A stretch of 64,000 nucleotides of DNA from Pyropia haitanensis (lineage: Eukaryota; Rhodophyta; Bangiophyceae; Bangiales; Bangiaceae): contig SDUX01000004.1 of NCBI GenBank assembly GCA_008729055.1, positions 4,143,966 through 4,207,965 on the forward strand. Direction: 5' to 3'. Below are positions 31,201 through 42,589 of the stretch, piece after piece (positions within the stretch are counted from its first letter, which is position 1; each line of letters opens with the position of its first letter). Both the position numbers and the translations under genes were made by a program. The notes under the pieces are model-generated. The model saw nothing but the letters and a program-made list of their open reading frames with translations, was not told the DNA's origin and did not search any database.

Positions 31201-34200
31201 GCTGCCGGCGGCGGGGGGGCGGCGCCAAAAGTACGCAGGCGCCGCCCCCCGCGAGGAAGACGACGCCGCCGGCAGGGGGGAGCTGCCGGCGGCGGGGGGG
31301 CGGCGCCAAAAGTAGCAGGCGCCGCCCCCGCGAGGAAGACGACGCCGCCGGCAGGGGGGAGCTGCCGGCGGCGGGGGGGCGGCGCCAAAAGTAGGCAGCG
31401 CCGCCCCCCGCGAGGAAGACGACGCCGCCGGCAGGGGGAGCTGCCGGCGGCGGGGGGGCGGCGCCAAAAGTACGCAGGCGCCGCCCCCGCGAGGAAGACG
31501 ACGCCGCCGGCAGGGGGGAGCTGCCGGCGGCGGGGGGGCGGCGCCAAAAGTACGCCGGCGCCGCCCCCGCGAGGAAGACGACGCCGCCGGCAGGGGGAGC
31601 TGCCGGCGGCGGGGGGGCGGCGCCAAAAGTACGCGGCGCCGCCCCCCGCGAGGAAGACGACGCCGCCGGCAGGGGGGAGCTGCCGGCGGCGGGGGGGCGG
31701 CGCCAAAAGTACGCAGGCGCCGCCCCCCGCGAGGAAGACGACGCCGCCGGCAGGGGGGAGCTGCCGGCGGCGGGGGGGCGGCGCCAAAAGTACGCCGGCG
31801 CCGCCCCCGCGAGGAAGACGACGCCGCCGGCAGGGGGGAGCTGCCGGCGGCGGGGGGGCGGCGCCAAAAGTAGGCAGGCGCCGCCCCCGCGAGGAAGACG
31901 ACGCCGCCGGCAGGGGGGAGCTGCCGGCGGCGGGGGGGCGGCGCCAAAAGTACGCAGGCGCCGCCCCCGCGAGGAAGACGACGCCGCCGGCAGGGGGGAG
32001 CTGCCGGCGGCGGGGGGGCGGCGCCAAAAGTACGCAGGCGCCGCCCCCCGCGAGGAAGACGACGCCGCCGGCAGGGGGGAGCTGCCGGCGGCGGGGGGGC
32101 GGCGCCAAAAGTACGCAGGCGCCGCCCCCCGCGAGGAAGACGACGCCGCCGGCAGGGGGGAGCTGCCGGCGGCGGGGGGGCGGCGCCAAAAGTACGCCGG
32201 CGCCGCCCCCCGCGAGGAAGACGACGCCGCCGGCAGGGGGGAGCTGCCGGCGGCGGGGGGGCGGCGCCAAAAGTACGCAGGCGCCGCCCCCCGCGAGGAA
32301 GACGACGCCGCCGGCAGGGGGGAGCTGCCGGCGGCGGGGGGGCGGCGCCAAAAGTACGCCGGCGCCGCCCCCGCGAGGAAGACGACGCCGCCGGCAGGGG
32401 GGAGCTGCCGGCGGCGGGGGGGCGGCGCCAAAAGTACGCCGGCGCCGCCCCCGCGAGGAAGACGACGCCGCCGGCAGGGGGGAGCTGCCGGCGGCGGGGG
32501 GGCGGCGCCAAAAGTACGCGGCGCCGCCCCCCGCGAGGAAGACGACGCCGCCGGCAGGGGGGAGCTGCCGGCGGCGGGGGGGCGGCGCCAAAAGTACGCC
32601 GGCGCCGCCCCCGCGAGGAAGACGACGCCGCCGGCAGGGGGGAGCTGCCGGCGGCGGGGGGGCGGCGCCAAAAGTACGCAGGCGCCGCCCCCGCGAGGAA
32701 GACGACGCCGCCGGCAGGGGGGAGCTGCCGGCGGCGGGGGGGCGGCGCCAAAAGTACGCAGGCGCCGCCCCCGCGAGGAAGACGACGCCGCCGGCAGGGG
32801 GGAGCTGCCGGCGGCGGGGGGGCGGCGCCAAAAGTAGCGGCGCCGCCCCCGAGGAAGACGACGCCGCCGGCAGGGGGAGCTGCCGGCGGCGGGGGGCGGC
32901 GCCAAAAGTACGCCGGCGCCGCCCCCGCGAGGAAGACGACGCCGCCGGCAGGGGGGAGCTGCCGGCGGCGGGGGGGCGGCGCCAAAAGTAGGCAGCGCCG
33001 CCCCCCGCGAGGAAGACGACGCCGCCGGCAGGGGGGAGCTGCCGGCGGCGGGGGGGCGGCGCCAAAAGTACGCCGGCGCCGCCCCCGCGAGGAAGACGAC
33101 GCCGCCGGCAGGGGGGAGCTGCCGGCGGCGGGGGGGCGGCGCCAAAAGTACGCCGGCGCCGCCCCCGCGAGGAAGACGACGCCGCCGGCAGGGGGGAGCT
33201 GCCGGCGGCGGGGGGGCGGCGCCAAAAGTACGCCGGCGCCGCCCCCGCGAGGAAGACGACGCCGCCGGCAGGGGGGAGCTGCCGGCGGCGGGGGGCGGCG
33301 CCAAAAGAGGCGGCCGCGCGGCGGGGGGCGGCGCCAAAAGTAGCGGCGCCGCCCCCGCGAGGAAGACGACGCCGCCGGCAGGGGGGAGCTGCCGGCGGCG
33401 GGGGGGCGGCGCCAAAAGTACGCCGGCGCCGCCCCCCGCGAGGAAGACGACGCCGCCGGCAGGGGGGAGCTGCCGGCGGCGGGGGGGCGGCGCCAAAAGT
33501 ACGCCGGCGCCGCCCCCGCGAGGAAGACGACGCCGCCGGCAGGGGGGAGCTGCCGGCGGCGGGGGGGCGGCGCCAAAAGTACGCCGGCGCCGCCCCCGCG
33601 AGGAAGACGACGCCGCCGGCAGGGGGGAGCTGCCGGCGGCGGGGGGGCGGCGCCAAAAGTACGCCGGCGCCGCCCCCCGCGAGGAAGACGACGCCGCCGG
33701 CAGGGGGGAGCTGCCGGCGGCGGGGGGGCGGCGCCAAAAGTACGCAGGCGCCGCCCCCCGCGAGGAAGACGACGCCGCCGGCAGGGGGGAGCTGCCGGCG
33801 GCGGGGGGGCGGCGCCAAAAGTACGCAGGCGCCGCCCCCGCGAGGAAGACGACGCCGCCGGCAGGGGGGAGCTGCCGGCGGCGGGGGGGCGGCGCCAAAA
33901 GTACGCAGGCGCCGCCCCCCGCGAGGAAGACGACGCCGCCGGCAGGGGGGAGCTGCCGGCGGCGGGGGGGCGGCGCCAAAAGTACGCAGGCGCCGCCCCC
34001 CGCGAGGAAGACGACGCCGCCGGCAGGGGGGAGCTGCCGGCGGCGGGGGGGCGGCGCCAAAAGTACGCCGGCGCCGCCCCCCGCGAGGAAGACGACGCCG
34101 CCGGCAGGGGGGAGCTGCCGGCGGCGGGGGGGCGGCGCCAAAAGTACGCCGGCGCCGCCCCCGCGAGGAAGACGACGCCGCCGGCAGGGGGGAGCTGCCG

Positions 34201-37200
34201 GCGGCGGGGGGGCGGCGCCAAAAGTACGCAGGCGCCGCCCCCGCGAGGAAGACGACGCCGCCGGCAGGGGGGAGCTGCCGGCGGCGGGGGGGCGGCGCCA
34301 AAAGTACGCCGGCGCCGCCCCCCGCGAGGAAGACGACGCCGCCGGCAGGGGGGAGCTGCCGGCGGCGGGGGGGCGGCGCCAAAAGTACGCAGGCGCCGCC
34401 CCCCGCGAGGAAGACGACGCCGCCGGCAGGGGGGAGCTGCCGGCGGCGGGGGGGCGGCGCCAAAAGTACGCAGGCGCCGCCCCCCGCGAGGAAGACGACG
34501 CCGCCGGCAGGGGGGAGCTGCCGGCGGCGGGGGGGCGGCGCCAAAAGTACGCCGGCGCCGCCCCCCGCGAGGAAGACGACGCCGCCGGCAGGGGGGAGCT
34601 GCCGGCGGCGGGGGGGCGGCGCCAAAAGTACGCCGGCGCCGCCCCCCGCGAGGAAGACGACGCCGCCGGCAGGGGGGAGCTGCCGGCGGCGGGGGGGCGG
34701 CGCCAAAAGTACGCAGGCGCCGCCCCCGCGAGGAAGACGACGCCGCCGGCAGGGGGGAGCTGCCGGCGGCGGGGGGGCGGCGCCAAAAGTACGCCGGCGC
34801 CGCCCCCCGCGAGGAAGACGACGCCGCCGGCAGGGGGGAGCTGCCGGCGGCGGGGGGGCGGCGCCAAAAGTACGCCGGCGCCGCCCCCCGCGAGGAAGAC
34901 GACGCCGCCGGCAGGGGGGAGCTGCCGGCGGCGGGGGGGCGGCGCCAAAAGTACGCCGGCGCCGCCCCCCGCGAGGAAGACGACGCCGCCGGCAGGGGGG
35001 AGCTGCCGGCGGCGGGGGGGCGGCGCCAAAAGTACGCAGGCGCCGCCCCCGCGAGGAAGACGACGCCGCCGGCAGGGGGGAGCTGCCGGCGGCGGGGGGC
35101 GGCGCCAAAAGTAGCCGGCGCCGCCCCCCGCGAGGAAGACGACGCCGCCGGCAGGGGGGAGCTGCCGGCGGCGGGGGGGCGGCGCCAAAAGTACGCCGGC
35201 GCCGCCCCCCGCGAGGAAGACGACGCCGCCGGCAGGGGGGAGCTGCCGGCGGCGGGGGGGCGGCGCCAAAAGTACGCCGGCGCCGCCCCCCGCGAGGAAG
35301 ACGACGCCGCCGGCAGGGGGGAGCTGCCGGCGGCGGGGGGGCGGCGCCAAAAGTACGCAGGCGCCGCCCCCCGCGAGGAAGACGACGCCGCCGGCAGGGG
35401 GGAGCTGCCGGCGGCGGGGGGGCGGCGCCAAAAGTACGCCGGCGCCGCCCCCCGCGAGGAAGACGACGCCGCCGGCAGGGGGGAGCTGCCGGCGGCGGGG
35501 GGGCGGCGCCAAAAGTACGCCGGCGCCGCCCCCCGCGAGGAAGACGACGCCGCCGGCAGGGGGGAGCTGCCGGCGGCGGGGGGGCGGCGCCAAAAGTACG
35601 CAGGCGCCGCCCCCCGCGAGGAAGACGACGCCGCCGGCAGGGGGGAGCTGCCGGCGGCGGGGGGGCGGCGCCAAAAGTACGCCGGCGCCGCCCCCCGCGA
35701 GGAAGACGACGCCGCCGGCAGGGGGGAGCTGCCGGCGGCGGGGGGGCGGCGCCAAAAGTACGCCGGCGCCGCCCCCCGCGAGGAAGACGACGCCGCCGGC
35801 AGGGGGGAGCTGCCGGCGGCGGGGGGGCGGCGCCAAAAGTACGCAGGCGCCGCCCCCGCGAGGAAGACGACGCCGCCGGCAGGGGGGAGCTGCCGGCGGC
35901 GGGGGGGCGGCGCCAAAAGTACGCCGGCGCCGCCCCCGCGAGGAAGACGACGCCGCCGGCAGGGGGGAGCTGCCGGCGGCGGGGGGGCGGCGCCAAAAGT
36001 ACGCCGGCGCCGCCCCCCGCGAGGAAGACGACGCCGCCGGCAGGGGGGAGCTGCCGGCGGCGGGGGGGCGGCGCCAAAAGTACGCCGGCGCCGCCCCCGC
36101 GAGGAAGACGACGCCGCCGGCAGGGGGGAGCTGCCGGCGGCGGGGGGGCGGCGCCAAAAGTACGCCGGCGCCGCCCCCGCGAGGAAGACGACGCCGCCGG
36201 CAGGGGGGAGCTGCCGGCGGCGGGGGGGCGGCGCCAAAAGTACGCGGCGCCGCCCCCCGCGAGGAAGACGACGCCGCCGGCAGGGGGGAGCTGCCGGCGG
36301 CGGGGGGGCGGCGCCAAAAGTACGCCGGCGCCGCCCCCGCGAGGAAGACGACGCCGCCGGCAGGGGGGAGCTGCCGGCGGCGGGGGGGCGGCGCCAAAAG
36401 TACGCAGGCGCCGCCCCCCGCGAGGAAGACGACGCCGCCGGCAGGGGGGAGCTGCCGGCGGCGGGGGGGCGGCGCCAAAAGTACGCCGGCGCCGCCCCCG
36501 CGAGGAAGACGACGCCGCCGGCAGGGGGGAGCTGCCGGCGGCGGGGGGGCGGCGCCAAAAGTACGCCGGCGCCGCCCCCCGCGAGGAAGACGACGCCGCC
36601 GGCAGGGGGGAGCTGCCGGCGGCGGGGGGGCGGCGCCAAAAGTACGCCGGCGCCGCCCCCCGCGAGGAAGACGACGCCGCCGGCAGGGGGGAGCTGCCGG
36701 CGGCGGGGGGGCGGCGCCAAAAGTACGCCGGCGCCGCCCCCGCGAGGAAGACGACGCCGCCGGCAGGGGGGAGCTGCCGGCGGCGGGGGGGCGGCGCCAA
36801 AAGTACGCCGGCGCCGCCCCCCGCGAGGAAGACGACGCCGCCGGCAGGGGGGAGCTGCCGGCGGCGGGGGGGCGGCGCCAAAAGTACGCCGGCGCCGCCC
36901 CCCGCGAGGAAGACGACGCCGCCGGCAGGGGGGAGCTGCCGGCGGCGGGGGGGCGGCGCCAAAAGTACGCCGGCGCCGCCCCCCGCGAGGAAGACGACGC
37001 CGCCGGCAGGGGGGAGCTGCCGGCGGCGGGGGGGCGGCGCCAAAAGTAGGCAGGCGCCGCCCCCCGCGAGGAAGACGACGCCGCCGGCAGGGGGGAGCTG
37101 CCGGCGGCGGGGGGGCGGCGCCAAAAGTACGCCGGCGCCGCCCCCGCGAGGAAGACGACGCCGCCGGCAGGGGGGAGCTGCCGGCGGCGGGGGGGCGGCG

Positions 37201-40200
37201 CCAAAAGTACGCCGGCGCCGCCCCCGCGAGGAAGACGACGCCGCCGGCAGGGGGGAGCTGCCGGCGGCGGGGGGGCGGCGCCAAAAGTACGCCGGCGCCG
37301 CCCCCGCGAGGAAGACGACGCCGCCGGCAGGGGGGAGCTGCCGGCGGCGGGGGGGCGGCGCCAAAAGTACGCCGGCGCCGCCCCCCGCGAGGAAGACGAC
37401 GCCGCCGGCAGGGGGGAGCTGCCGGCGGCGGGGGGGCGGCGCCAAAAGTACGCCGGCGCCGCCCCCCGCGAGGAAGACGACGCCGCCGGCAGGGGGGAGC
37501 TGCCGGCGGCGGGGGGGCGGCGCCAAAAGTACGCCGGCGCCGCCCCCCGCGAGGAAGACGACGCCGCCGGCAGGGGGGAGCTGCCGGCGGCGGGGGGGCG
37601 GCGCCAAAAGTACGCCGGCGCCGCCCCCCGCGAGGAAGACGACGCCGCCGGCAGGGGGGAGCTGCCGGCGGCGGGGGGGCGGCGCCAAAAGTACGCCGGC
37701 GCCGCCCCCGCGAGGAAGACGACGCCGCCGGCAGGGGGGAGCTGCCGGCGGCGGGGGGGCGGCGCCAAAAGTACGCCGGCGCCGCCCCCCGCGAGGAAGA
37801 CGACGCCGCCGGCAGGGGGGAGCTGCCGGCGGCGGGGGGGCGGCGCCAAAAGTACGCCGGCGCCGCCCCCCGCGAGGAAGACGACGCCGCCGGCAGGGGG
37901 GAGCTGCCGGCGGCGGGGGGGCGGCGCCAAAAGTACGCCGGCGCCGCCCCCCGCGAGGAAGACGACGCCGCCGGCAGGGGGGAGCTGCCGGCGGCGGGGG
38001 GGCGGCGCCAAAAGTACGCCGGCGCCGCCCCCCGCGAGGAAGACGACGCCGCCGGCAGGGGGGAGCTGCCGGCGGCGGGGGGGCGGCGCCAAAAGTACGC
38101 CGGCGCCGCCCCCGCGAGGAAGACGACGCCGCCGGCAGGGGGGAGCTGCCGGCGGCGGGGGGGCGGCGCCAAAAGTACGCAGGCGCCGCCCCCCGCGAGG
38201 AAGACGACGCCGCCGGCAGGGGGGAGCTGCCGGCGGCGGGGGGGCGGCGCCAAAAGTACGCCGGCGCCGCCCCCCGCGAGGAAGACGACGCCGCCGGCAG
38301 GGGGGAGCTGCCGGCGGCGGGGGGGCGGCGCCAAAAGTACGCAGGCGCCGCCCCCGCGAGGAAGACGACGCCGCCGGCAGGGGGGAGCTGCCGGCGGCGG
38401 GGGGGCGGCGCCAAAAGTACGCAGGCGCCGCCCCCCGCGAGGAAGACGACGCCGCCGGCAGGGGGGAGCTGCCGGCGGCGGGGGGGCGGCGCCAAAAGTA
38501 CGCCGGCGCCGCCCCCCGCGAGGAAGACGACGCCGCCGGCAGGGGGGAGCTGCCGGCGGCGGGGGGGCGGCGCCAAAAGTACGCCGGCGCCGCCCCCCGC
38601 GAGGAAGACGACGCCGCCGGCAGGGGGGAGCTGCCGGCGGCGGGGGGGCGGCGCCAAAAGTACGCCGGCGCCGCCCCCCGCGAGGAAGACGACGCCGCCG
38701 GCAGGGGGGAGCTGCCGGCGGCGGGGGGGCGGCGCCAAAAGTACGCCGGCGCCGCCCCCCGCGAGGAAGACGACGCCGCCGGCAGGGGGGAGCTGCCGGC
38801 GGCGGGGGGGCGGCGCCAAAAGTACGCCGGCGCCGCCCCCGCGAGGAAGACGACGCCGCCGGCAGGGGGGAGCTGCCGGCGGCGGGGGGGCGGCGCCAAA
38901 AGTACGCCGGCGCCGCCCCCCGCGAGGAAGACGACGCCGCCGGCAGGGGGGAGCTGCCGGCGGCGGGGGGGCGGCGCCAAAAGTACGCCGGCGCCGCCCC
39001 CCGCGAGGAAGACGACGCCGCCGGCAGGGGGGAGCTGCCGGCGGCGGGGGGGCGGCGCCAAAAGTACGCCGGCGCCGCCCCCGCGAGGAAGACGACGCCG
39101 CCGGCAGGGGGGAGCTGCCGGCGGCGGGGGGGCGGCGCCAAAAGTACGCCGGCGCCGCCCCCCGCGAGGAAGACGACGCCGCCGGCAGGGGGGAGCTGCC
39201 GGCGGCGGGGGGGCGGCGCCAAAAGTACGCCGGCGCCGCCCCCCGCGAGGAAGACGACGCCGCCGGCAGGGGGGAGCTGCCGGCGGCGGGGGGGCGGCGC
39301 CAAAAGTACGCCGGCGCCGCCCCCGCGAGGAAGACGACGCCGCCGGCAGGGGGGAGCTGCCGGCGGCGGGGGGGCGGCGCCAAAAGTACGCCGGCGCCGC
39401 CCCCGCGAGGAAGACGACGCCGCCGGCAGGGGGGAGCTGCCGGCGGCGGGGGGGCGGCGCCAAAAGTACGCCGGCGCCGCCCCCGCGAGGAAGACGACGC
39501 CGCCGGCAGGGGGGAGCTGCCGGCGGCGGGGGGGCGGCGCCAAAAGTAGGCAGCGCCGCCCCCCGCGAGGAAGACGACGCCGCCGGCAGGGGGAGCTGCC
39601 GGCGGCGGGGGGGCGGCGCCAAAAGTACGCCGGCGCCGCCCCCCGCGAGGAAGACGACGCCGCCGGCAGGGGGGAGCTGCCGGCGGCGGGGGGGCGGCGC
39701 CAAAAGTACGCCGGCGCCGCCCCCCGCGAGGAAGACGACGCCGCCGGCAGGGGGGAGCTGCCGGCGGCGGGGGGGCGGCGCCAAAAGTACGCCGGCGCCG
39801 CCCCCCGCGAGGAAGACGACGCCGCCGGCAGGGGGGAGCTGCCGGCGGCGGGGGGGCGGCGCCAAAAGTAGGCAGCGCCGCCCCCGCGAGGAAGACGACG
39901 CCGCCGGCAGGGGGGAGCTGCCGGCGGCGGGGGGGCGGCGCCAAAAGTAGGCAGCGCCGCCCCCCGCGAGGAAGACGACGCCGCCGGCAGGGGGGAGCTG
40001 CCGGCGGCGGGGGGGCGGCGCCAAAAGTACGCCGGCGCCGCCCCCGCGAGGAAGACGACGCCGCCGGCAGGGGGGAGCTGCCGGCGGCGGGGGGGCGGCG
40101 CCAAAAGTACGCCGGCGCCGCCCCCCGCGAGGAAGACGACGCCGCCGGCAGGGGGGAGCTGCCGGCGGCGGGGGGGCGGCGCCAAAAGTACGCCGGCGCC

Positions 40201-41990
40201 GCCCCCCGAGGAAGACGACGCCGCCGGCAGGGGGGAGCTGCCGGCGGCGGGGGGGCGGCGCCAAAAGTACGCCGGCGCCGCCCCCCGCGAGGAAGACGAC
40301 GCCGCCGGCAGGGGGGAGCTGCCGGCGGCGGGGGGGCGGCGCCAAAAGTACGCAGCGCCGCCCCCCGCGAGGAAGACGACGCCGCCGGCAGGGGGAGCTG
40401 CCGGCGGCGGGGGGGCGGCGCCAAAAGTACGCCGGCGCCGCCCCCCGCGAGGAAGACGACGCCGCCGGCAGGGGGGAGCTGCCGGCGGCGGGGGGGCGGC
40501 GCCAAAAGTACGCCGGCGCCGCCCCCCGCGAGGAAGACGACGCCGCCGGCAGGGGGGAGCTGCCGGCGGCGGGGGGGCGGCGCCAAAAGTAGGCAAGCGC
40601 CGCCCCCCGCGAGGAAGACGACGCCGCCGGCAGGGGGAGCTGCCGGCGGCGGGGGGGCGGCGCCAAAAGTACGCCGGCGCCGCCCCCAAGAGGAAGACGA
40701 CGCCGCCGGCAGGGGGGAGCTGCCGGCGGCGGGGGGGCGGCGCCAAAAGTAGGCAAGCGCCGCCCCCGCGAGGAAGACGACGCCGCCGGCAGGGGGGAGC
40801 TGCCGGCGGCGGGGGGGCGGCGCCAAAAGTAGGCAGCGCCGCCCCCCGCGAGGAAGACGACGCCGCCGGCAGGGGGAGCTGCCGGCGGCGGGGGGGCGGC
40901 GCCAAAAGTACGCCGGCGCCGCCCCCCGCGAGGAAGACGACGCCGCCGGCAGGGGGGAGCTGCCGGCGGCGGGGGGGCGGCGCCAAAAGTACGCCGGCGC
41001 CGCCCCCCGCGAGGAAGACGACGCCGCCGGCAGGGGGGAGCTGCCGGCGGCGGGGGGGCGGCGCCAAAAGTACGCCGGCGCCGCCCCCCGCGAGGAAGAC
41101 GACGCCGCCGGCAGGGGGGAGCTGCCGCGGCGGGGGGGCGGCGCCAAAAGTAGGCAAGCGCCGCCCCCCGCGAGGAAGACGACGCCGCCGGCAGGGGGGA
41201 GCTGCCGGCGGCGGGGGGGCGGCGCCAAAAGTAGGCAAGCGCCGCCCCCCGCGAGGAAGACGACCCCGCCGGCAGGGGGGAGCTGCCGGCGGCGGGGGGG
41301 CGGCGCCAAAAGTACGCCGGCGCCGCCCCCAAGAGGAAGACGACGCCGCCGGCAGGGGGGAGCTGCCGGCGGCGGGGGGGCGGCGCCAAAAGTAGGCAAG
41401 CGCCGCCCCCCGCGAGGAAGACGACGCCGCCGGCAGGGGGGAGCTGCCGGCGGCGGGGGGGCGGCGCCAAAAGTAGGCAGCGCCGCCCCCCGCGAGGAAG
41501 ACGACGCCGCCGGCAGGGGGGAGCTGCCGCCGGCGGGGGGGCGGCGCCAAAAGTACGCCGGCGCCGCCCCCAAAGAGGAAGACGACGCCGCCGGCAGGGG
41601 GGAGCTGCCGGCGGCGGGGGGGCGGCGCCAAAAGTACGCCGGCGCCGCCCCCGCGAGGAAGACGACGCCGCCGGCAGGGGGGAGCTGCCGGCGGCGGGGG
41701 GGCGGCGCCAAAAGTACGCCGGCGCCGCCCCCCGCGAGGAAGACGACGCCGCCGGCAGGGGGGAGCTGCCGCGGCGGGGGGGCGGCGCCAAAAGTACGCC
41801 GGCGCCGCCCCCGAGGAAGACGACCCGCCGGCAGGGGGGGCGGGGGGGGGGGGGCAGTAGGGGCGGGGGACGACGCGCCGGCAGGGGGGAGCTGCCGGCG
41901 GCGGGGGGCGGCGCCAAAAGTACGCCGGCGCCGCCCCCAAAGAGGAAGACGACCCCGCCGGCAGGGGGCAGCTGCCGGCGGCGGGGGGGC
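25280..41990. repeat. 80-81 bp double-hairpin satellite, long array (about 207 units)
   Basis: One unit, starting at the G-run, reads as: stem A left arm GGGGGGCGGCGCC, loop AAAAGTACGCC, right arm GGCGCCGCCCCCC; linker GCGAGGAAGACGA; stem B left arm CGCCGCCGGCAG, loop GGGGGAG, right arm CTGCCGGCGGCG. The lengths sum to 81. Units with five instead of six C are 80 bp. Internal units are nearly identical; variation is concentrated in the last four bases of loop A and the C-run. Edge units (25,280-25,490 and 41,080-41,990) are degenerate, with CCCCAAGAGG or CCAAAGAGG linkers at both ends. All three minus frames stay open through the array because the unit contains no minus-strand stop trinucleotide. 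Confidence 0.97.
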
Positions 41991-41994
41991 GGCG

Positions 41995-42380
41995 CCGCCA
42001 TCAGGTAGGCGCCGCCGTCAACACCGACGACTTGCGGCGGTCGGGAGCGAGGGGGAGCGGCGCTGCCAGCCGGCAGGTGCCACCGCCTACAGCGACAACT
42101 TGCCGTCGTTGGGAAGGGTGGGCGGCGTCGCCGGCCGTCACGCGCCGCCACCAAGAGCGGCATCTCGCCGCCGTCGGCGTGGGGGGGAGGCGCCGCCAGC
42201 CGGCTTGCGCCTCCACCTCCAGCGACATCTTGCCGCCGTAGGGAGCGGGGGGGGCGGCGCCGCCAGCCGGCAGGCGCCACCGGTAACAGCGACTCCTTGC
42301 CGCCGGCGGGAGGGAGGGGGCGGCGCCGCCGCCAACAGCGACATCTCGCCGCCGCCGGTGGGGAGCGGCGGCACGGGGAG
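41995..42380. repeat. Degenerate minisatellite, copy B of 9,020-9,400
   Basis: Same CAGCGACA-NCTTGCCGCCG cores and spacing as copy A, with a few substitutions (for example ACTCCTTG for ACACCTTG near 42,290) and single-base run differences. Confidence 0.55.
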
Positions 42381-42384
42381 TGTT

Positions 42385-42575
42385 GACGACAGGAAGAGCT
42401 CGACGAAGGGTGGAGAAGCGGCAGCGACGAAAAGAGAGAACAGTACCAGACCAATCACAGTCACAGAAGAAAAGCGCCCAGGAAGACAAACGAAAATTGT
42501 CAGTCGCACGGTCAAGGCGCAAATTCGCTCCACCGCACTTTCGCGCATCAGGTAGATGAGCGACCCGCCCCTCCC
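42385..42575. promoter_or_regulatory. AT-richer island with CCAATCACAG, copy B
   Basis: CCAATCACAG at 42,451-42,460. The sequence is essentially identical to 9,405-9,595, and again no ORF can be attached. Confidence 0.25.
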
Positions 42576-42589
42576 TCTCACCCGGCCGT

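Noticed and set aside
25280..41990. CRISPR-like array
   Set aside because: There are no unique spacers between repeats: the 81 bp units abut directly and are almost identical. The context is eukaryotic.
25167..42454. Three overlapping minus-strand open frames of more than 5,500 codons across the long satellite
   Set aside because: All three frames are open at once because the repeated unit contains no minus-strand stop trinucleotide. Their starts are in non-repetitive flanks or at non-ATG codons, and the products are the same repeat read three ways. This is a composition effect, not a giant protein.
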